Shown here piece by piece: positions 49,620 to 58,628 of a DNA stretch of 64,000 bases. The DNA comes from Paenibacillus sp. NFR01. GTDB taxonomy: Bacteria; Bacillota; Bacilli; Paenibacillales; Paenibacillaceae. Below the pieces are notes generated by a model. The model was not told where the DNA came from and did no database searches. It saw nothing but the letters and a program-made list of their open reading frames with translations. The first letter of the stretch is position 1, and each line of letters starts with the position of its first letter. The DNA lies in contig NZ_FOIK01000003.1 of NCBI RefSeq assembly GCF_900111565.1, positions 248,001 to 312,000 on the forward strand, in the 5' to 3' direction. The position numbers were made by a program, and so were the translations under genes.

Positions 49620-51629
49620 ATGGATCAAACGGGAATCCACTATAACATCTGGGTTGTTTTGCTATCCTTTGCGCTGGCGGCCATCGCGTCCTATTCGGCG
49701 CTGAACCTGACCGCTCAGGTTTCGCATTCCGTCGGCAGGATCCGGCGTTTATGGCTGTTTTCCGGCGCAAGCGTGCTGGGGACGGGGATTTGGGCCATGC
49801 ATTTTATCGGGATTATGGCCGGCCAATATCCGCTGAATGTCAGCTACGATCCAGGCGGCGCCGTGCTTTCTCTGGCCGTGAGCATGCTTTTCTCGCTGCT
49901 GGCGTTATTCCAGGTCACTTCCAAACGCAATTCCTTCAGACGTCTCTTCCTTGGCGGACTGATCCTCGGTGCAGGCATTTCACTGACGCATTACGCTGCG
50001 ATGGATGCCATGAAGACAAGCGGACACCTTCACCACAATACACTGGCTCAAATTCTATCCGTAGCGGTATCGCTGCTGGGCTCATGCTTCGGGTTTATGT
50101 TTCTCCGCCGTTTCAGGGAGAAACGCGGGCTCGGGCGCTGGAAACTTTACTCGTCACTGTGCATCGCGATTGCCGTAACCGGCATGCATTATACCAATTT
50201 ACGTTCAAGCTATATGGAGACAGACGTTGCAAATAGTCTGGGCCCGCTTCTTATGGATACGGATGTCGTGCTGCTGACCGGGGTTACCCTGGTCACCCTG
50301 CTGATGTTGCTTATCTCCGGCGGCGCCGTGTTCCTCGACCGCCATGTGCTGGAACGGATGGCTTATAACGATCCGCTGACAGAGCTGCCGAACCGGCATG
50401 GCCTGGAGCGGTATTTCTCGGAGGAATTTTTCGGCAAGCCTTCCGGAGCGGTCTTCTTTGTCGATCTCGACCGGTTCAAATCGATTAACGACACCCTGGG
50501 CCATGATATCGGCGATCTGCTGCTGCGGGAAGTGGCTGAACGGCTTAAGGCCTGCATCGGCCACCGGGGAAAGGTATTCCGGCTTGGCGGTGACGAATTT
50601 CTGATTGCCTTACCGGATTGTTCCGCGAAAGAGGCGCAGGACACCGCCCATCATATGCTGAGCGAAGTCAAAAAGTATTACAGCATTCAGGGAAATGAAC
50701 TTTATATTACGGCAAGCGTGGGCATCAGCATGGCCCCGGTGCACGGAATCGACCGCTCGGCTTTGATGAAAGCCGCAGATACGGCATTGTATTCTTCCAA
50801 GGATTCCGGCAAAAACAAATTCAGCATGTTCGATCAGGAGATGAACCGCCATCAGCTGCGGCGAATGCTGTTGGAGAAGGATTTGCGCAAGGCGCTGGCC
50901 CGTTCCGAATTCGTGGTCGTCTATCAGCCGAAATGGGACTCGCTGATGAATGTGACCGTCGGTCTGGAAGCGCTGCTGCGCTGGAGACATCCGGAGCATG
51001 GGATGATCTCCCCGGGGGAGTTCATCCCGATTGCCGAAGAGACGGGGCTGATCGTGCCGATTACGTACTGGATGCTGCACGATGTCTGCATGCAGAATGT
51101 GCTCTGGCATAATGCCAAGGTGGCCAATGTACCGGTCTCCATCAATATGTCGGCCCGCATGTTTGAGGGCGAGAACTTATATGATGCGGTGGCGGAAGCG
51201 CTGGATTTTTCGGGACTTGAACCGCATTTCCTGGAGCTGGAGATTACCGAATCGATCGCGATGAATAATATGGAAGAGACGGTCGCCCAGCTGTCCAAGC
51301 TGCGAAACCTTGGCGTGCGGGTATCGCTGGATGATTTTGGAACAGGGTTTTCCTCGCTCGGCAATCTGGACGAGATTCCGGTCAACACGCTCAAGATCGA
51401 TCAGGTATTTATCCGCAAGAGCAAGATGCATTCCAAAAAAGCAATCATCAGCAATATCATTGCCATTGCCACCAATCTCAACATGGAGGTTGTGGCCGAA
51501 GGCGTAGAGACGCCGGAGCAGATCGAGCTGCTGCAATCGCTCGGCTGCCGGGTGATGCAGGGATTCTACTATGGACGCCCCATGCCGGTGGGTGAGCTGG
51601 ATCAATGGTTTGTACAGAATACGGCCTGA
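49620..51629 (+). CDS. MHYT-GGDEF-EAL membrane protein (c-di-GMP turnover)
   Basis: The protein (669 residues) begins with seven helices of the MHYT sensor type. The repeated motifs are IWAMHFIGIMAG, SLTHYAAMDAMK and VTGMHYTNLRSS, proposed to bind a metal and sense gases. GGDEF (RLGGDEF, no RxxD site) and EAL (LEALLRW, SINMSAR, EITES, SLDDFGTGFSS, TLKIDQVF, AEGVET) follow, both apparently complete. It may act as cyclase, phosphodiesterase or switch. The start ATG at 49620 follows GGTGAAGAGG. A 282-bp AT-rich region with no recognised site precedes it. Confidence 0.92.
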   Translation: MDQTGIHYNIWVVLLSFALAAIASYSALNLTAQVSHSVGRIRRLWLFSGASVLGTGIWAMHFIGIMAGQYPLNVSYDPGGAVLSLAVSMLFSLLALFQVTSKRNSFRRLFLGGLILGAGISLTHYAAMDAMKTSGHLHHNTLAQILSVAVSLLGSCFGFMFLRRFREKRGLGRWKLYSSLCIAIAVTGMHYTNLRSSYMETDVANSLGPLLMDTDVVLLTGVTLVTLLMLLISGGAVFLDRHVLERMAYNDPLTELPNRHGLERYFSEEFFGKPSGAVFFVDLDRFKSINDTLGHDIGDLLLREVAERLKACIGHRGKVFRLGGDEFLIALPDCSAKEAQDTAHHMLSEVKKYYSIQGNELYITASVGISMAPVHGIDRSALMKAADTALYSSKDSGKNKFSMFDQEMNRHQLRRMLLEKDLRKALARSEFVVVYQPKWDSLMNVTVGLEALLRWRHPEHGMISPGEFIPIAEETGLIVPITYWMLHDVCMQNVLWHNAKVANVPVSINMSARMFEGENLYDAVAEALDFSGLEPHFLELEITESIAMNNMEETVAQLSKLRNLGVRVSLDDFGTGFSSLGNLDEIPVNTLKIDQVFIRKSKMHSKKAIISNIIAIATNLNMEVVAEGVETPEQIELLQSLGCRVMQGFYYGRPMPVGELDQWFVQNTA

Positions 51630-51648
51630 AATAGCGGCTGGCGTACGA

Positions 51649-51698
51649 ATAAAGAGGATGTCCTTTCGCAGATTTCGCGAAGGGACATCCTCTTTATT
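51649..51698. terminator. Bidirectional terminator between the MHYT and MCP genes
   Basis: AATAAAGAGGATGTCC and GGACATCCTCTTTATT form a perfect 16-bp stem around an 18-nt loop containing TTTCGC/GCGAAG pairing. A- and T-rich ends suit both convergent genes. Confidence 0.93.
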
Positions 51699-51719
51699 GT
51701 TGATGCAAGCCTGTCCGGC

Positions 51720-53420
51720 TTAGGAATTGATTTTAAAGTTCTCGACGAGCACTTGAAGCTTCTCGGCCAGCGATGACAGGAATGCTGCCGAGGCTTCGAC
51801 TTCCTCCATGGCGGCAAGCTGCTCCTGCGACGAAGCAGAGAGGCTTTCCGCACCTTCGGCCGTTTGGTTGGAGACGGCGACGACGCTCTGGATGGAAGCG
51901 ACCAATCCTTCGGCAATCGCGGCCAGTTCCCGTACGGTCGCCGAAATTTGCTGGTTCTGCACGGCCATTTCGGATACCGAGGTTTCGATTTCCGTGAAGG
52001 AGCGGCCGGCGGCTAAGATCATTTCCGAGCCTTGCTGCATTTCCTCTTTGGAGCGGTCCATCGTAAGGCTGACCTGGTTCATTTGACCGACGATCATCGT
52101 GATCAGCTCGCCGATTTGCGCTGCGGACGTGGCCGAGCGTTCGGCCAGCTTGCGCACCGAATTGGCAACTACGGCAAAGCCGCGGCCTTCTTCGCCCGCG
52201 CGGGCCGCTTCAATCGCAGCATTCAGCGAGAGCAGGTTGGTCTCCTCCGCAATGCCGGCTATCGTTCCGACGATGTTCTCGATTTCCCGGGTGTGCCCGT
52301 CCAAATTGGAGATAATCGTGGACAAATCGGTAATGCTTTCGTTGACCCGCTGCATTTGCGAAGTCGTCGACTCCATCGAATCGCGGCCGTCATGGGCTTT
52401 CTGTGCATTGATCGCCGCGTGGTTCGTCGCATTGTCCGCGCTGCCGGCTATCTCGGCAATGAACCGCGACATATCCTGTACGGCTTTATAACTGCCTTCG
52501 AGGTTCTGAAGCTGGGCATTGGCGCCTTCGGCCAATTCGATTGTTACGTTTACGCTGTGCTCTCCGGCCCGGTTCGTTTCCTGCGCGCTGGCAGACAGTT
52601 CCTGCGAGGAGGAAGCCACGAGCATGGAGGTATCGTTCACCTGGGTGATCAGATTGCGCAGATTCAGTGTCATGTCGTTGAAGTCGCGGGCAAGTACCCC
52701 GATTTCATCCTTGCTTTTGAAGAGCAGCGGCTCTTGGGACAAATCGCCTTTGGCGACGGTGTTTACCGAATGAGACAGCTTGGTCAGCGGGCTGACCATC
52801 CGGCGAATCAACAGATAAGCGGCGATAATGGCGACAACGAGAATGGACGCGCCGATAATGAACGGTTGAACAATGATATCCATGGTGCGTTCTTTTACGA
52901 GCGGGCCGTCGAAGTTGATGGCCATCAGCGCAACGATCGGCTTGGTGGGATCATGGTCCTGATAGATGGGGCCGTAACCGGTTTTGAGCGAGGTTCCCTG
53001 ATAGGTATAAACCTTGGAGTATGCGGAATGCTTCATGGTAGTAATCATGGCTTTGTCTTTTTCATTGAAATAGAAAGAATCTCCGGCTTTGTAGCCTCTT
53101 TTCTTGAGGTTGTCGTCAGCGGCGAGGATCTTTCCATCCAGCGAGAGCAGGAAAACTTCTTTAAAGATCGGTTTGTGTTGAACCGTCCAGTTGATTCGCT
53201 TTTCTATAGCAGCCAGCTTGCTGGTATCGCCTGCGGCGAGTGCAGCGACATCCGCTGGATCGAGAAGGCCTGTGGTAATATTGGCGCAACCAACCAATTC
53301 AATACCTGCTGCTTCGTCGACTTGGTTATAGGCGGCGCGGTATCCGAAGAACCCGATGGATGAACCGACGAGCAGGAGCACGATCAGCATCATCCAAGTT
53401 AATTTTGTTGCCAATTTCAT
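51720..53420 (-). CDS. Methyl-accepting chemotaxis protein
   Basis: The 566-residue receptor has an N-terminal helix (about 8-27) and a Cache-like extracellular sensor with [19 protein letters not shown] and [11 protein letters not shown] second helix (about 190-210), HAMP and a long coiled signalling domain follow, with the hairpin tip [37 protein letters not shown]. The tip binds CheW/CheA. No chemotaxis genes are adjacent. I choose ATG 53420; the frame extends four codons to GTGs that overlap the weak ribosome site GGTGGT. A shared 15-mer and a palindrome lie upstream. Confidence 0.93.
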   Translation of the reverse strand: MKLATKLTWMMLIVLLLVGSSIGFFGYRAAYNQVDEAAGIELVGCANITTGLLDPADVAALAAGDTSKLAAIEKRINWTVQHKPIFKEVFLLSLDGKILAADDNLKKRGYKAGDSFYFNEKDKAMITTMKHSAYSKVYTYQGTSLKTGYGPIYQDHDPTKPIVALMAINFDGPLVKERTMDIIVQPFIIGASILVVAIIAAYLLIRRMVSPLTKLSHSVNTVAKGDLSQEPLLFKSKDEIGVLARDFNDMTLNLRNLITQVNDTSMLVASSSQELSASAQETNRAGEHSVNVTIELAEGANAQLQNLEGSYKAVQDMSRFIAEIAGSADNATNHAAINAQKAHDGRDSMESTTSQMQRVNESITDLSTIISNLDGHTREIENIVGTIAGIAEETNLLSLNAAIEAARAGEEGRGFAVVANSVRKLAERSATSAAQIGELITMIVGQMNQVSLTMDRSKEEMQQGSEMILAAGRSFTEIETSVSEMAVQNQQISATVRELAAIAEGLVASIQSVVAVSNQTAEGAESLSASSQEQLAAMEEVEASAAFLSSLAEKLQVLVENFKINS

Positions 53421-53454
53421 TATTAGCACCACCAGTCCTTACCCTATGTGTATT

Positions 53455-53475
53455 CAGTGATATTTAATATCACTG
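53455..53475. promoter_or_regulatory. 21-bp perfect palindrome in the MCP leader
   Basis: Arms CAGTGATATT and AATATCACTG flank a single central T. It lies 2 bp downstream (on the minus strand) of the TATAAT-containing 15-mer, so it would overlap the transcription start of the receptor gene. It may be a repressor site or a 5' stem. Confidence 0.6.
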
Positions 53476-53477
53476 CT

Positions 53478-53492
53478 ACGATTATAAGCGGA
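53478..53492 (-). promoter_or_regulatory. TATAAT-containing 15-mer shared with the GGDEF-EAL promoter
   Basis: On the minus strand TCCGCTTATAATCGT, identical to 44571-44585, lies 58 bp before the MCP start. It probably holds the -10 box. The exact identity over 15 bp in front of two signalling genes points to co-regulation. Confidence 0.5.
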
Positions 53493-53667
53493 AGCCCGTG
53501 TTTTGAGAATATGGCAGATTGTAATTTTTTTGTGTCGAATGTTGCAGAATTTCAAAGAAATAGCACAATAATTGTGACTCTAGTCATGTTCCGGTACAAA
53601 AATATTGAACCGCCCCTCCGGTAATGTTACGCTTAATTTAGGACAAACGGACTGGGAGCTGAAAAAG

Positions 53668-54114
53668 ATGCCTCAACAAATCGATCCGCTCATCGAAACG
53701 CTAGGACTCTCCATGTGGAGAGTACAGCGCAGAATTATGTCCCAGAATTCGCTGTATAAAGAAATCGGGCTGACCGTTCCGCAATACAGCCTGCTTCAGC
53801 TGGTCGCGATGGAGAAGACGCCCCGCGTCATCCAGCTTGCGGACAAGCTGGAAGTGAAATCGAGCGCGGTTACGGTCATGCTGGACCGTTTGGAGCTGCT
53901 GAAGCTCGTATCACGGACCACGGATGAGAAGGACCGCAGGGCAGTCATTGTTACCCTTACGCCGAAAGGCCAGGAAGTACTAGATGAAGCCAAACACCGT
54001 TCACTGCTGCTGCTTGCGGAGACGGTTTCCATTTTGCAGCCGGAAGAACTGGAACGCTTCGCCGCCTATTATCACATGGTGGAGAAACAGGAACGCCCCG
54101 AATCCCCCGAGTAA
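53668..54114 (+). CDS. MarR-family transcriptional regulator
   Basis: The 148-residue winged-helix protein has LGLSMWRVQRRIMSQN, LTVPQYSLLQLVAMEKTPRVIQLADKLEVKSSAVTVML (helix-turn-helix) and DEKDRRAVIVTLTPKGQEVL (wing). Its ligand is unknown. I start at 53668 (MPQQIDPLIE), 10 nt after GGGAG; the frame extends 21 codons upstream without family similarity. It is a single gene between the receptor and the LtaS-type gene, so a target is not obvious; the MCP or LtaS genes are possible. Confidence 0.88.
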   Translation: MPQQIDPLIETLGLSMWRVQRRIMSQNSLYKEIGLTVPQYSLLQLVAMEKTPRVIQLADKLEVKSSAVTVMLDRLELLKLVSRTTDEKDRRAVIVTLTPKGQEVLDEAKHRSLLLLAETVSILQPEELERFAAYYHMVEKQERPESPE

Positions 54115-54117
54115 CAT

Positions 54118-54155
54118 AAACAGCCGCACCCCGATAACGGGTGCGGCTGTTTTTA
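54118..54155. terminator. Bidirectional terminator between the MarR and LtaS-type genes
   Basis: AAACAGCCGCACCC and GGGTGCGGCTGTTTTT form a perfect stem with a 7-nt loop. The T run on the plus strand serves the MarR gene, and the AAA side offers a short T run for the convergent gene. Confidence 0.92.
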
Positions 54156-54180
54156 TGGAATCCGGAAGACGGCCGGCGTA

Positions 54181-56058
54181 TTAGTTACCGGCGGTCTCTG
54201 TTTTTGTTTTGTCCGGAAGCTGTATCAAATAGCTGTCCGAAAGCTGGCGCAGGCGCAGTGCGCGGTTGTACTCGTCTTCCGTGCCTGCCGGAGTTTTGCC
54301 GCCGGAAGCGAGCAAATGCTGCGTATTATCCGCAAAGCTGTTGCCCGGGATCAGCAAGCCGCTGGTCGCGATGAACGATCCGGTAGGCAGATAATAACGC
54401 TGCGGCAGAAGATTATAAGGTTCGGCAAGCAGGTCCTGGCCGAAGTGAATCTGGTTGCCGAGCGGGACGCCCAGCAGACCGGCAGCCGTCGGCAGAATAT
54501 CGACCTCGCCGCCGACGGTGTCTACCGATTGGCCCTGCTCTACCCCGGTGGCGCGAATGAGCAGTGGAATGTTGAGCATATCGGCATACTCGTAATCGTG
54601 GCCGTAGATTTCTTCCATCAGCGCTTTGTCGTCATGGTCGAGCGAATAAATCGGCAGCCCCATATGATCGCCGTACAGCATAATGACAGTGTTATCCCAG
54701 AGGCCGGCTGCCTTCAGCTCCTCGACGAACTGTCCAAAGGCGTAGTCCGCGTAGTTCTGCGCGCGGATATAGTCGCCGACGAACGTGCCTTCATAACGCT
54801 CCGGAAGCTTGATTTTATACTTATCCTTCGGAATGTTGAACGGATGATGCGCCGACATCGAAATGACCTGCGCGTAGAACGGCTGGCCGGAAGCGGACAT
54901 TTCCTTCAGCTTCTCCGTCGTTTTGCGGTAGAGCACCTCATCGGAAGCGCCGAAGAAGAAGGAATCCTCATCCCCGAAATAGTCATGATCGTAATAGTTT
55001 TCCCAGCCGAGCGCGCTGTACAGTTCTCCGCGGTTCCAGAAATTCACGTTGTTGACGTGGAAGGTCGCGGTCTGGTAGCCGTTCTGCTGAAGCAGCCGCG
55101 GCAGGCTCGGAAGCTGCTTGTTCACATATTCGGAGGAGGTCGCCGCGCCTTGCGGAGGGCTATAGAACGAAGAGTTAACCACGAACTCCGCATCCGAGGT
55201 GTTGCCCTGTCCGACCATTTGATAGAAATTGGTAATGTGCAGGCTGTCTTCCATGAACTTGTTCAGATTCGGCGTGATTTCCGTGCCGTCAATCTTCAGG
55301 CCAAGCAGGAAATTTTGCAGCGATTCCATTTGCAGGATAATCAGGTTTTTGCCTTTAGCCGCACCCTGGTATGGCGAGACGTCGGCAACGCTGATGCCTT
55401 TCAGCTTGTCGATGGCGTCCTGCGTAATTTCGCTGGCATCGACGAGCGGCGGTTTATCTTGAGCAAAGATGGTATAAGCCTCATAATTAAGGATACCCAT
55501 TTCCTGTGCTTTCTTGATTTCGTTCATGCTGGCTTTGTTGGGCAGAATATTGAACAGGCATAACGCCAGCGATACGGCGAACAGCACACTGTAAGAAATT
55601 TTCCCGTTGCGGAAGTTGATGTTCGCTTTCTTGTAGCTGCGCCCCTTCTTATTAAAGAAGAAATAGATGCCGAGCACGATAATGTCCGAGAAAATCAACA
55701 GGTAGTACGGATCCATCAGCGAAAAAACGCTGGATTTGACCTCCGTCACCTGGCCGGCCTGCTGGGCGGCATGATAGGTCACGATAACCCCGAAATACTT
55801 GAAATACATAATGGCTGCAAAATAGATGCCGGTCACGATCAGGTTCACCAGCATGTAATAGCCGAGCTTGCGTTTGGAGGCCAGACGTTCGATCAGGCAG
55901 AACAGCGCCCAGACGAACGGCAGCTCGGTGACGATAGATTTCCACGGCAGCGGATCTCCGAATACTACACCCCAGGCCAGCCAGGTCTTGAGGATAAATA
56001 GAATCGAGAAGAATACAAATGGTTTGACAAGCCACCGTTTGACGCTCAGGGATGACAC
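54181..56058 (-). CDS. LtaS-type lipoteichoic acid synthase/phosphoglycerol transferase
   Basis: The 625-residue protein has five N-terminal membrane helices (about residues 10-170) and an extracellular sulfatase-fold domain. The nucleophile threonine is about residue 287 in GQGNTSDAEFVVNSSF. A metal-ligand Glu is near 245 (LQMESLQ), a further site is YGDHMGLP, and histidines occur in SMSAHHPF. LtaS adds glycerol-phosphate units from phosphatidylglycerol to the glycolipid anchor. GTG 56058 lies 6 nt after AAGGCG. A clear sigma-A promoter is upstream. A sister role in priming or stress (YfnI/YqgS-like) is equally possible. Confidence 0.9.
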   Translation of the reverse strand: MSSLSVKRWLVKPFVFFSILFILKTWLAWGVVFGDPLPWKSIVTELPFVWALFCLIERLASKRKLGYYMLVNLIVTGIYFAAIMYFKYFGVIVTYHAAQQAGQVTEVKSSVFSLMDPYYLLIFSDIIVLGIYFFFNKKGRSYKKANINFRNGKISYSVLFAVSLALCLFNILPNKASMNEIKKAQEMGILNYEAYTIFAQDKPPLVDASEITQDAIDKLKGISVADVSPYQGAAKGKNLIILQMESLQNFLLGLKIDGTEITPNLNKFMEDSLHITNFYQMVGQGNTSDAEFVVNSSFYSPPQGAATSSEYVNKQLPSLPRLLQQNGYQTATFHVNNVNFWNRGELYSALGWENYYDHDYFGDEDSFFFGASDEVLYRKTTEKLKEMSASGQPFYAQVISMSAHHPFNIPKDKYKIKLPERYEGTFVGDYIRAQNYADYAFGQFVEELKAAGLWDNTVIMLYGDHMGLPIYSLDHDDKALMEEIYGHDYEYADMLNIPLLIRATGVEQGQSVDTVGGEVDILPTAAGLLGVPLGNQIHFGQDLLAEPYNLLPQRYYLPTGSFIATSGLLIPGNSFADNTQHLLASGGKTPAGTEDEYNRALRLRQLSDSYLIQLPDKTKTETAGN

Positions 56059-56115
56059 AGCTTCGCCTTCTTTCTAAATATGAACACAATGTAAAAACGC
56101 CTTATTAATAGATTT

Positions 56116-56144
56116 ATTATGCAGGGCAGGCCTGGGATTGTCAA
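56116..56144 (-). promoter_or_regulatory. Sigma-A promoter of the LtaS-type gene
   Basis: On the minus strand TTGACA (56144-56139) and CATAAT (56121-56116) are separated by 17 bp. This is a near-consensus vegetative promoter 58 bp before the GTG start. Confidence 0.8.
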
Positions 56145-56264
56145 AAAGCAGGAAACCCGTATACCGTTACTGTAACGCGTATTACCGGAGATGACGCAGG
56201 CAAGCGTGCATTCTCGTGAGAATAAGCCTGATTGAAGCGGGCGGACGATATTGGAGGTCTACAG

Positions 56265-58577
56265 ATGGAGTATGCGGAAATCTGCCTTTCAGTGCGTACA
56301 CTTGTGGAATATGCCTATGCTTCCGGCAGCATTGAGCCGGGCTTTCGCAGCGCGGCGGCCTTATCCGAAGGAACACGCATCCACCAGCATATCCAGCGGC
56401 AATATAAGGAAAGCGACCGCAAGGAAGTCTACCTGAAGACGGAACTTACCTGCGGCGGACTGCGGTTTGTCATCGACGGGCGCTGCGACGGTCTCCTGGA
56501 CGACGAAGCGGGCGGCTATATCGTTGAAGAGATCAAGTCGACGGGAGCGCCGCTGGACGAGCTTGGCGAAGGGCGCGAGGTGCACTGGGCGCAGGCCCGG
56601 ATGTATGCCTATATGATTCTGCAAAATGAACCGCTGCCGCACATCGCTATCCGCCTGACCTATGTGCGCCAGGGCGGCAGCGAGTCGCGCCAGCTGGTGC
56701 GGTCAGAGACCCGCGAGTCGCTGGAGGCATTCGCCGCCGAAACGGTGGCTCGTTATGCCCCGTTCGCCGAACTGAAGACGCGCCACCAGGAACGGCGCGA
56801 CGACAGCATCCGGAGCTTGGCCTTCCCTTTCCCGGCGTACCGGCCCGGACAGCGGCGCCTGGCCGCGGCGGTATATAAGACTGCCCGGGAAGGCGTGAAT
56901 TTATTTGCCGAAGCGCCGACCGGCATCGGCAAAACGATGTCCACGCTTTTCCCCGCCGTCAAGGCACTCGGGGAGGGCGTCATCGGCAGTCTGTATTATC
57001 TGACTGCCAAGACCGTCAACCGGCTGGCCGCCCAGGATGCGGTGGCACTGCTCCAGAACGGCGGCCTCCGGCTGCATACCGTGACGCTGACCGCCAAGGA
57101 GAAGGCCTGCTTCTGCGCGCAGGGGCTCTGCGGCAAGGAGCCCTGTCCCTTTGCCGACGGCTATTATGACCGGATCAATGGCGCGGTGCTGGATATTCTC
57201 GGCCAGGAAACGCTGATGACCGGTCCGGTCATCGCCGAATATGCCCGAAAACACCAGGTTTGCCCGTTTGAATATTCGCTCGACCTGGCCTATGCCAGCG
57301 ATCTCGTCATCTGCGACTATAATTATATCTACGACCCGCGGATCAGCTTCAAGCGAAATGCCGAGGAGCGCAAGAAGCGGACCGCCCTGCTGGTCGACGA
57401 AGCGCATAACCTGGTCGACCGCGGGCGGGAGATGTACTCCGCGGTTTTGACGAAAGCGCCGTTTCTGGCGCTCCAGCGGCGCTATAAGAGCAGCCGGAAG
57501 AGCCTCAGCGCTGCCGCCAAAGCGGTCAACGCCTTCTTCATCGCCCTGCGCAAGAGCTGCGGGGAGGGTGGAACCGGCCGCTGGGACGAATACCCGGAGG
57601 AGCTGCCGCCGCTGCTGGAGGATTTCGCCGCCGAGGCGGAGAACGAGCTGGCAGCCCCGGCCCTTACCGTGCCGCTTTCGGGCGACGAAGAGGCCGGCCT
57701 CCTGCTGGATACCTACTTCGCGGCACAGAACATGCTGCGGACCTTCAAGCTCTACGACGACTGCTATATCACTTACGCCGAAACGGGACGGGGCGACGTG
57801 ACGCTCAAGCTGTTTAACCTGGACCCGTCCCGCCTGCTGCGGCAGATGTCCAAAAGCTACCGCAGCCAGATCTTTTTCTCGGCGACCCTGTCGCCCTTGT
57901 CCTACTACCGCGACATGCTTGGCGCCGGAGAGGGAGACTACAGCCTGAGCGTGCCTTCGCCGTTCCACAAAGAACAGTGGCAGGTGACCGTGCTGCCGGT
58001 GTCCACCCGCTACCATGAGCGGGAGACGTCCCTGGTTCCCCTCGGCGATGCGCTGATGGGCATGGTGTCTGCGCGCAAGGGCAACTATCTGGCCTTCTTT
58101 CCTTCCTATATTTATATGCAGCAGGTCTATGAACAATTTACCGGCAAATATCCGGAGGTAAGGACGCAGGTACAGCGGACCGGCATGGACGAAGCCGAAC
58201 GGGAGGGATTTCTTGGGGCCTTCCAGCCGGACAACCCGGAGACGCTGCTCGGCTTTGCCGTGCTTGGCGGTATTTTCTCCGAAGGGGTCGACCTGCCGGG
58301 CGACCGGCTGAACGGGGTCATGGTCGTGGGCGTCGGCCTGCCGCAGGTCGGGCTGGAGCGCAATCTGCTGCGTGCCTATTTCCAGGCGCAGGGCAAAAAC
58401 GGCTTCGACTACGCCTACGTCATTCCCGGCATGTGCCGGGTGCTGCAAGCCGGCGGCCGGCTGATCCGCAGCGAAAGCGACAACGGGGTGATCGTGCTGG
58501 CGGACGACCGCTTCCTGCTGCCGCCGTATGTCCATCTGCTGCCGGAGGAATGGAAGGACTACCTTGTGCTGGATTAG
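56265..58577 (+). CDS. Cas4/RecB-like nuclease fused to a DinG/XPD-type Fe-S helicase
   Basis: Residues about 1-190 show PD-(D/E)xK nuclease signs: FVIDGRCDGLL (Asp), YIVEEIKSTG (ExK) and QARMYAYM (Q-x3-Y), as in Cas4 and RecB. The rest is a superfamily 2 helicase with Walker A EAPTGIGKTMS, Fe-S cysteines (KACFCAQGLCGKEPCPF, then QVCPFEYSLDLA), DEAH in LVDEAHNLVD, and a C-terminal SATLSPLSYYRDM...QAGGRLIRSESD. It probably unwinds and trims damaged DNA. ATG 56265 lies 7 nt after TTGGAGG. At 770 residues it is longer than E. coli DinG because of the nuclease. No CRISPR genes are present. Confidence 0.88.
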   Translation: MEYAEICLSVRTLVEYAYASGSIEPGFRSAAALSEGTRIHQHIQRQYKESDRKEVYLKTELTCGGLRFVIDGRCDGLLDDEAGGYIVEEIKSTGAPLDELGEGREVHWAQARMYAYMILQNEPLPHIAIRLTYVRQGGSESRQLVRSETRESLEAFAAETVARYAPFAELKTRHQERRDDSIRSLAFPFPAYRPGQRRLAAAVYKTAREGVNLFAEAPTGIGKTMSTLFPAVKALGEGVIGSLYYLTAKTVNRLAAQDAVALLQNGGLRLHTVTLTAKEKACFCAQGLCGKEPCPFADGYYDRINGAVLDILGQETLMTGPVIAEYARKHQVCPFEYSLDLAYASDLVICDYNYIYDPRISFKRNAEERKKRTALLVDEAHNLVDRGREMYSAVLTKAPFLALQRRYKSSRKSLSAAAKAVNAFFIALRKSCGEGGTGRWDEYPEELPPLLEDFAAEAENELAAPALTVPLSGDEEAGLLLDTYFAAQNMLRTFKLYDDCYITYAETGRGDVTLKLFNLDPSRLLRQMSKSYRSQIFFSATLSPLSYYRDMLGAGEGDYSLSVPSPFHKEQWQVTVLPVSTRYHERETSLVPLGDALMGMVSARKGNYLAFFPSYIYMQQVYEQFTGKYPEVRTQVQRTGMDEAEREGFLGAFQPDNPETLLGFAVLGGIFSEGVDLPGDRLNGVMVVGVGLPQVGLERNLLRAYFQAQGKNGFDYAYVIPGMCRVLQAGGRLIRSESDNGVIVLADDRFLLPPYVHLLPEEWKDYLVLD

Positions 58578-58628
58578 GAGGGTATAATTTAACTGGACTA
58601 GCACTTCATTAAACGCAGGAGGTATGAC

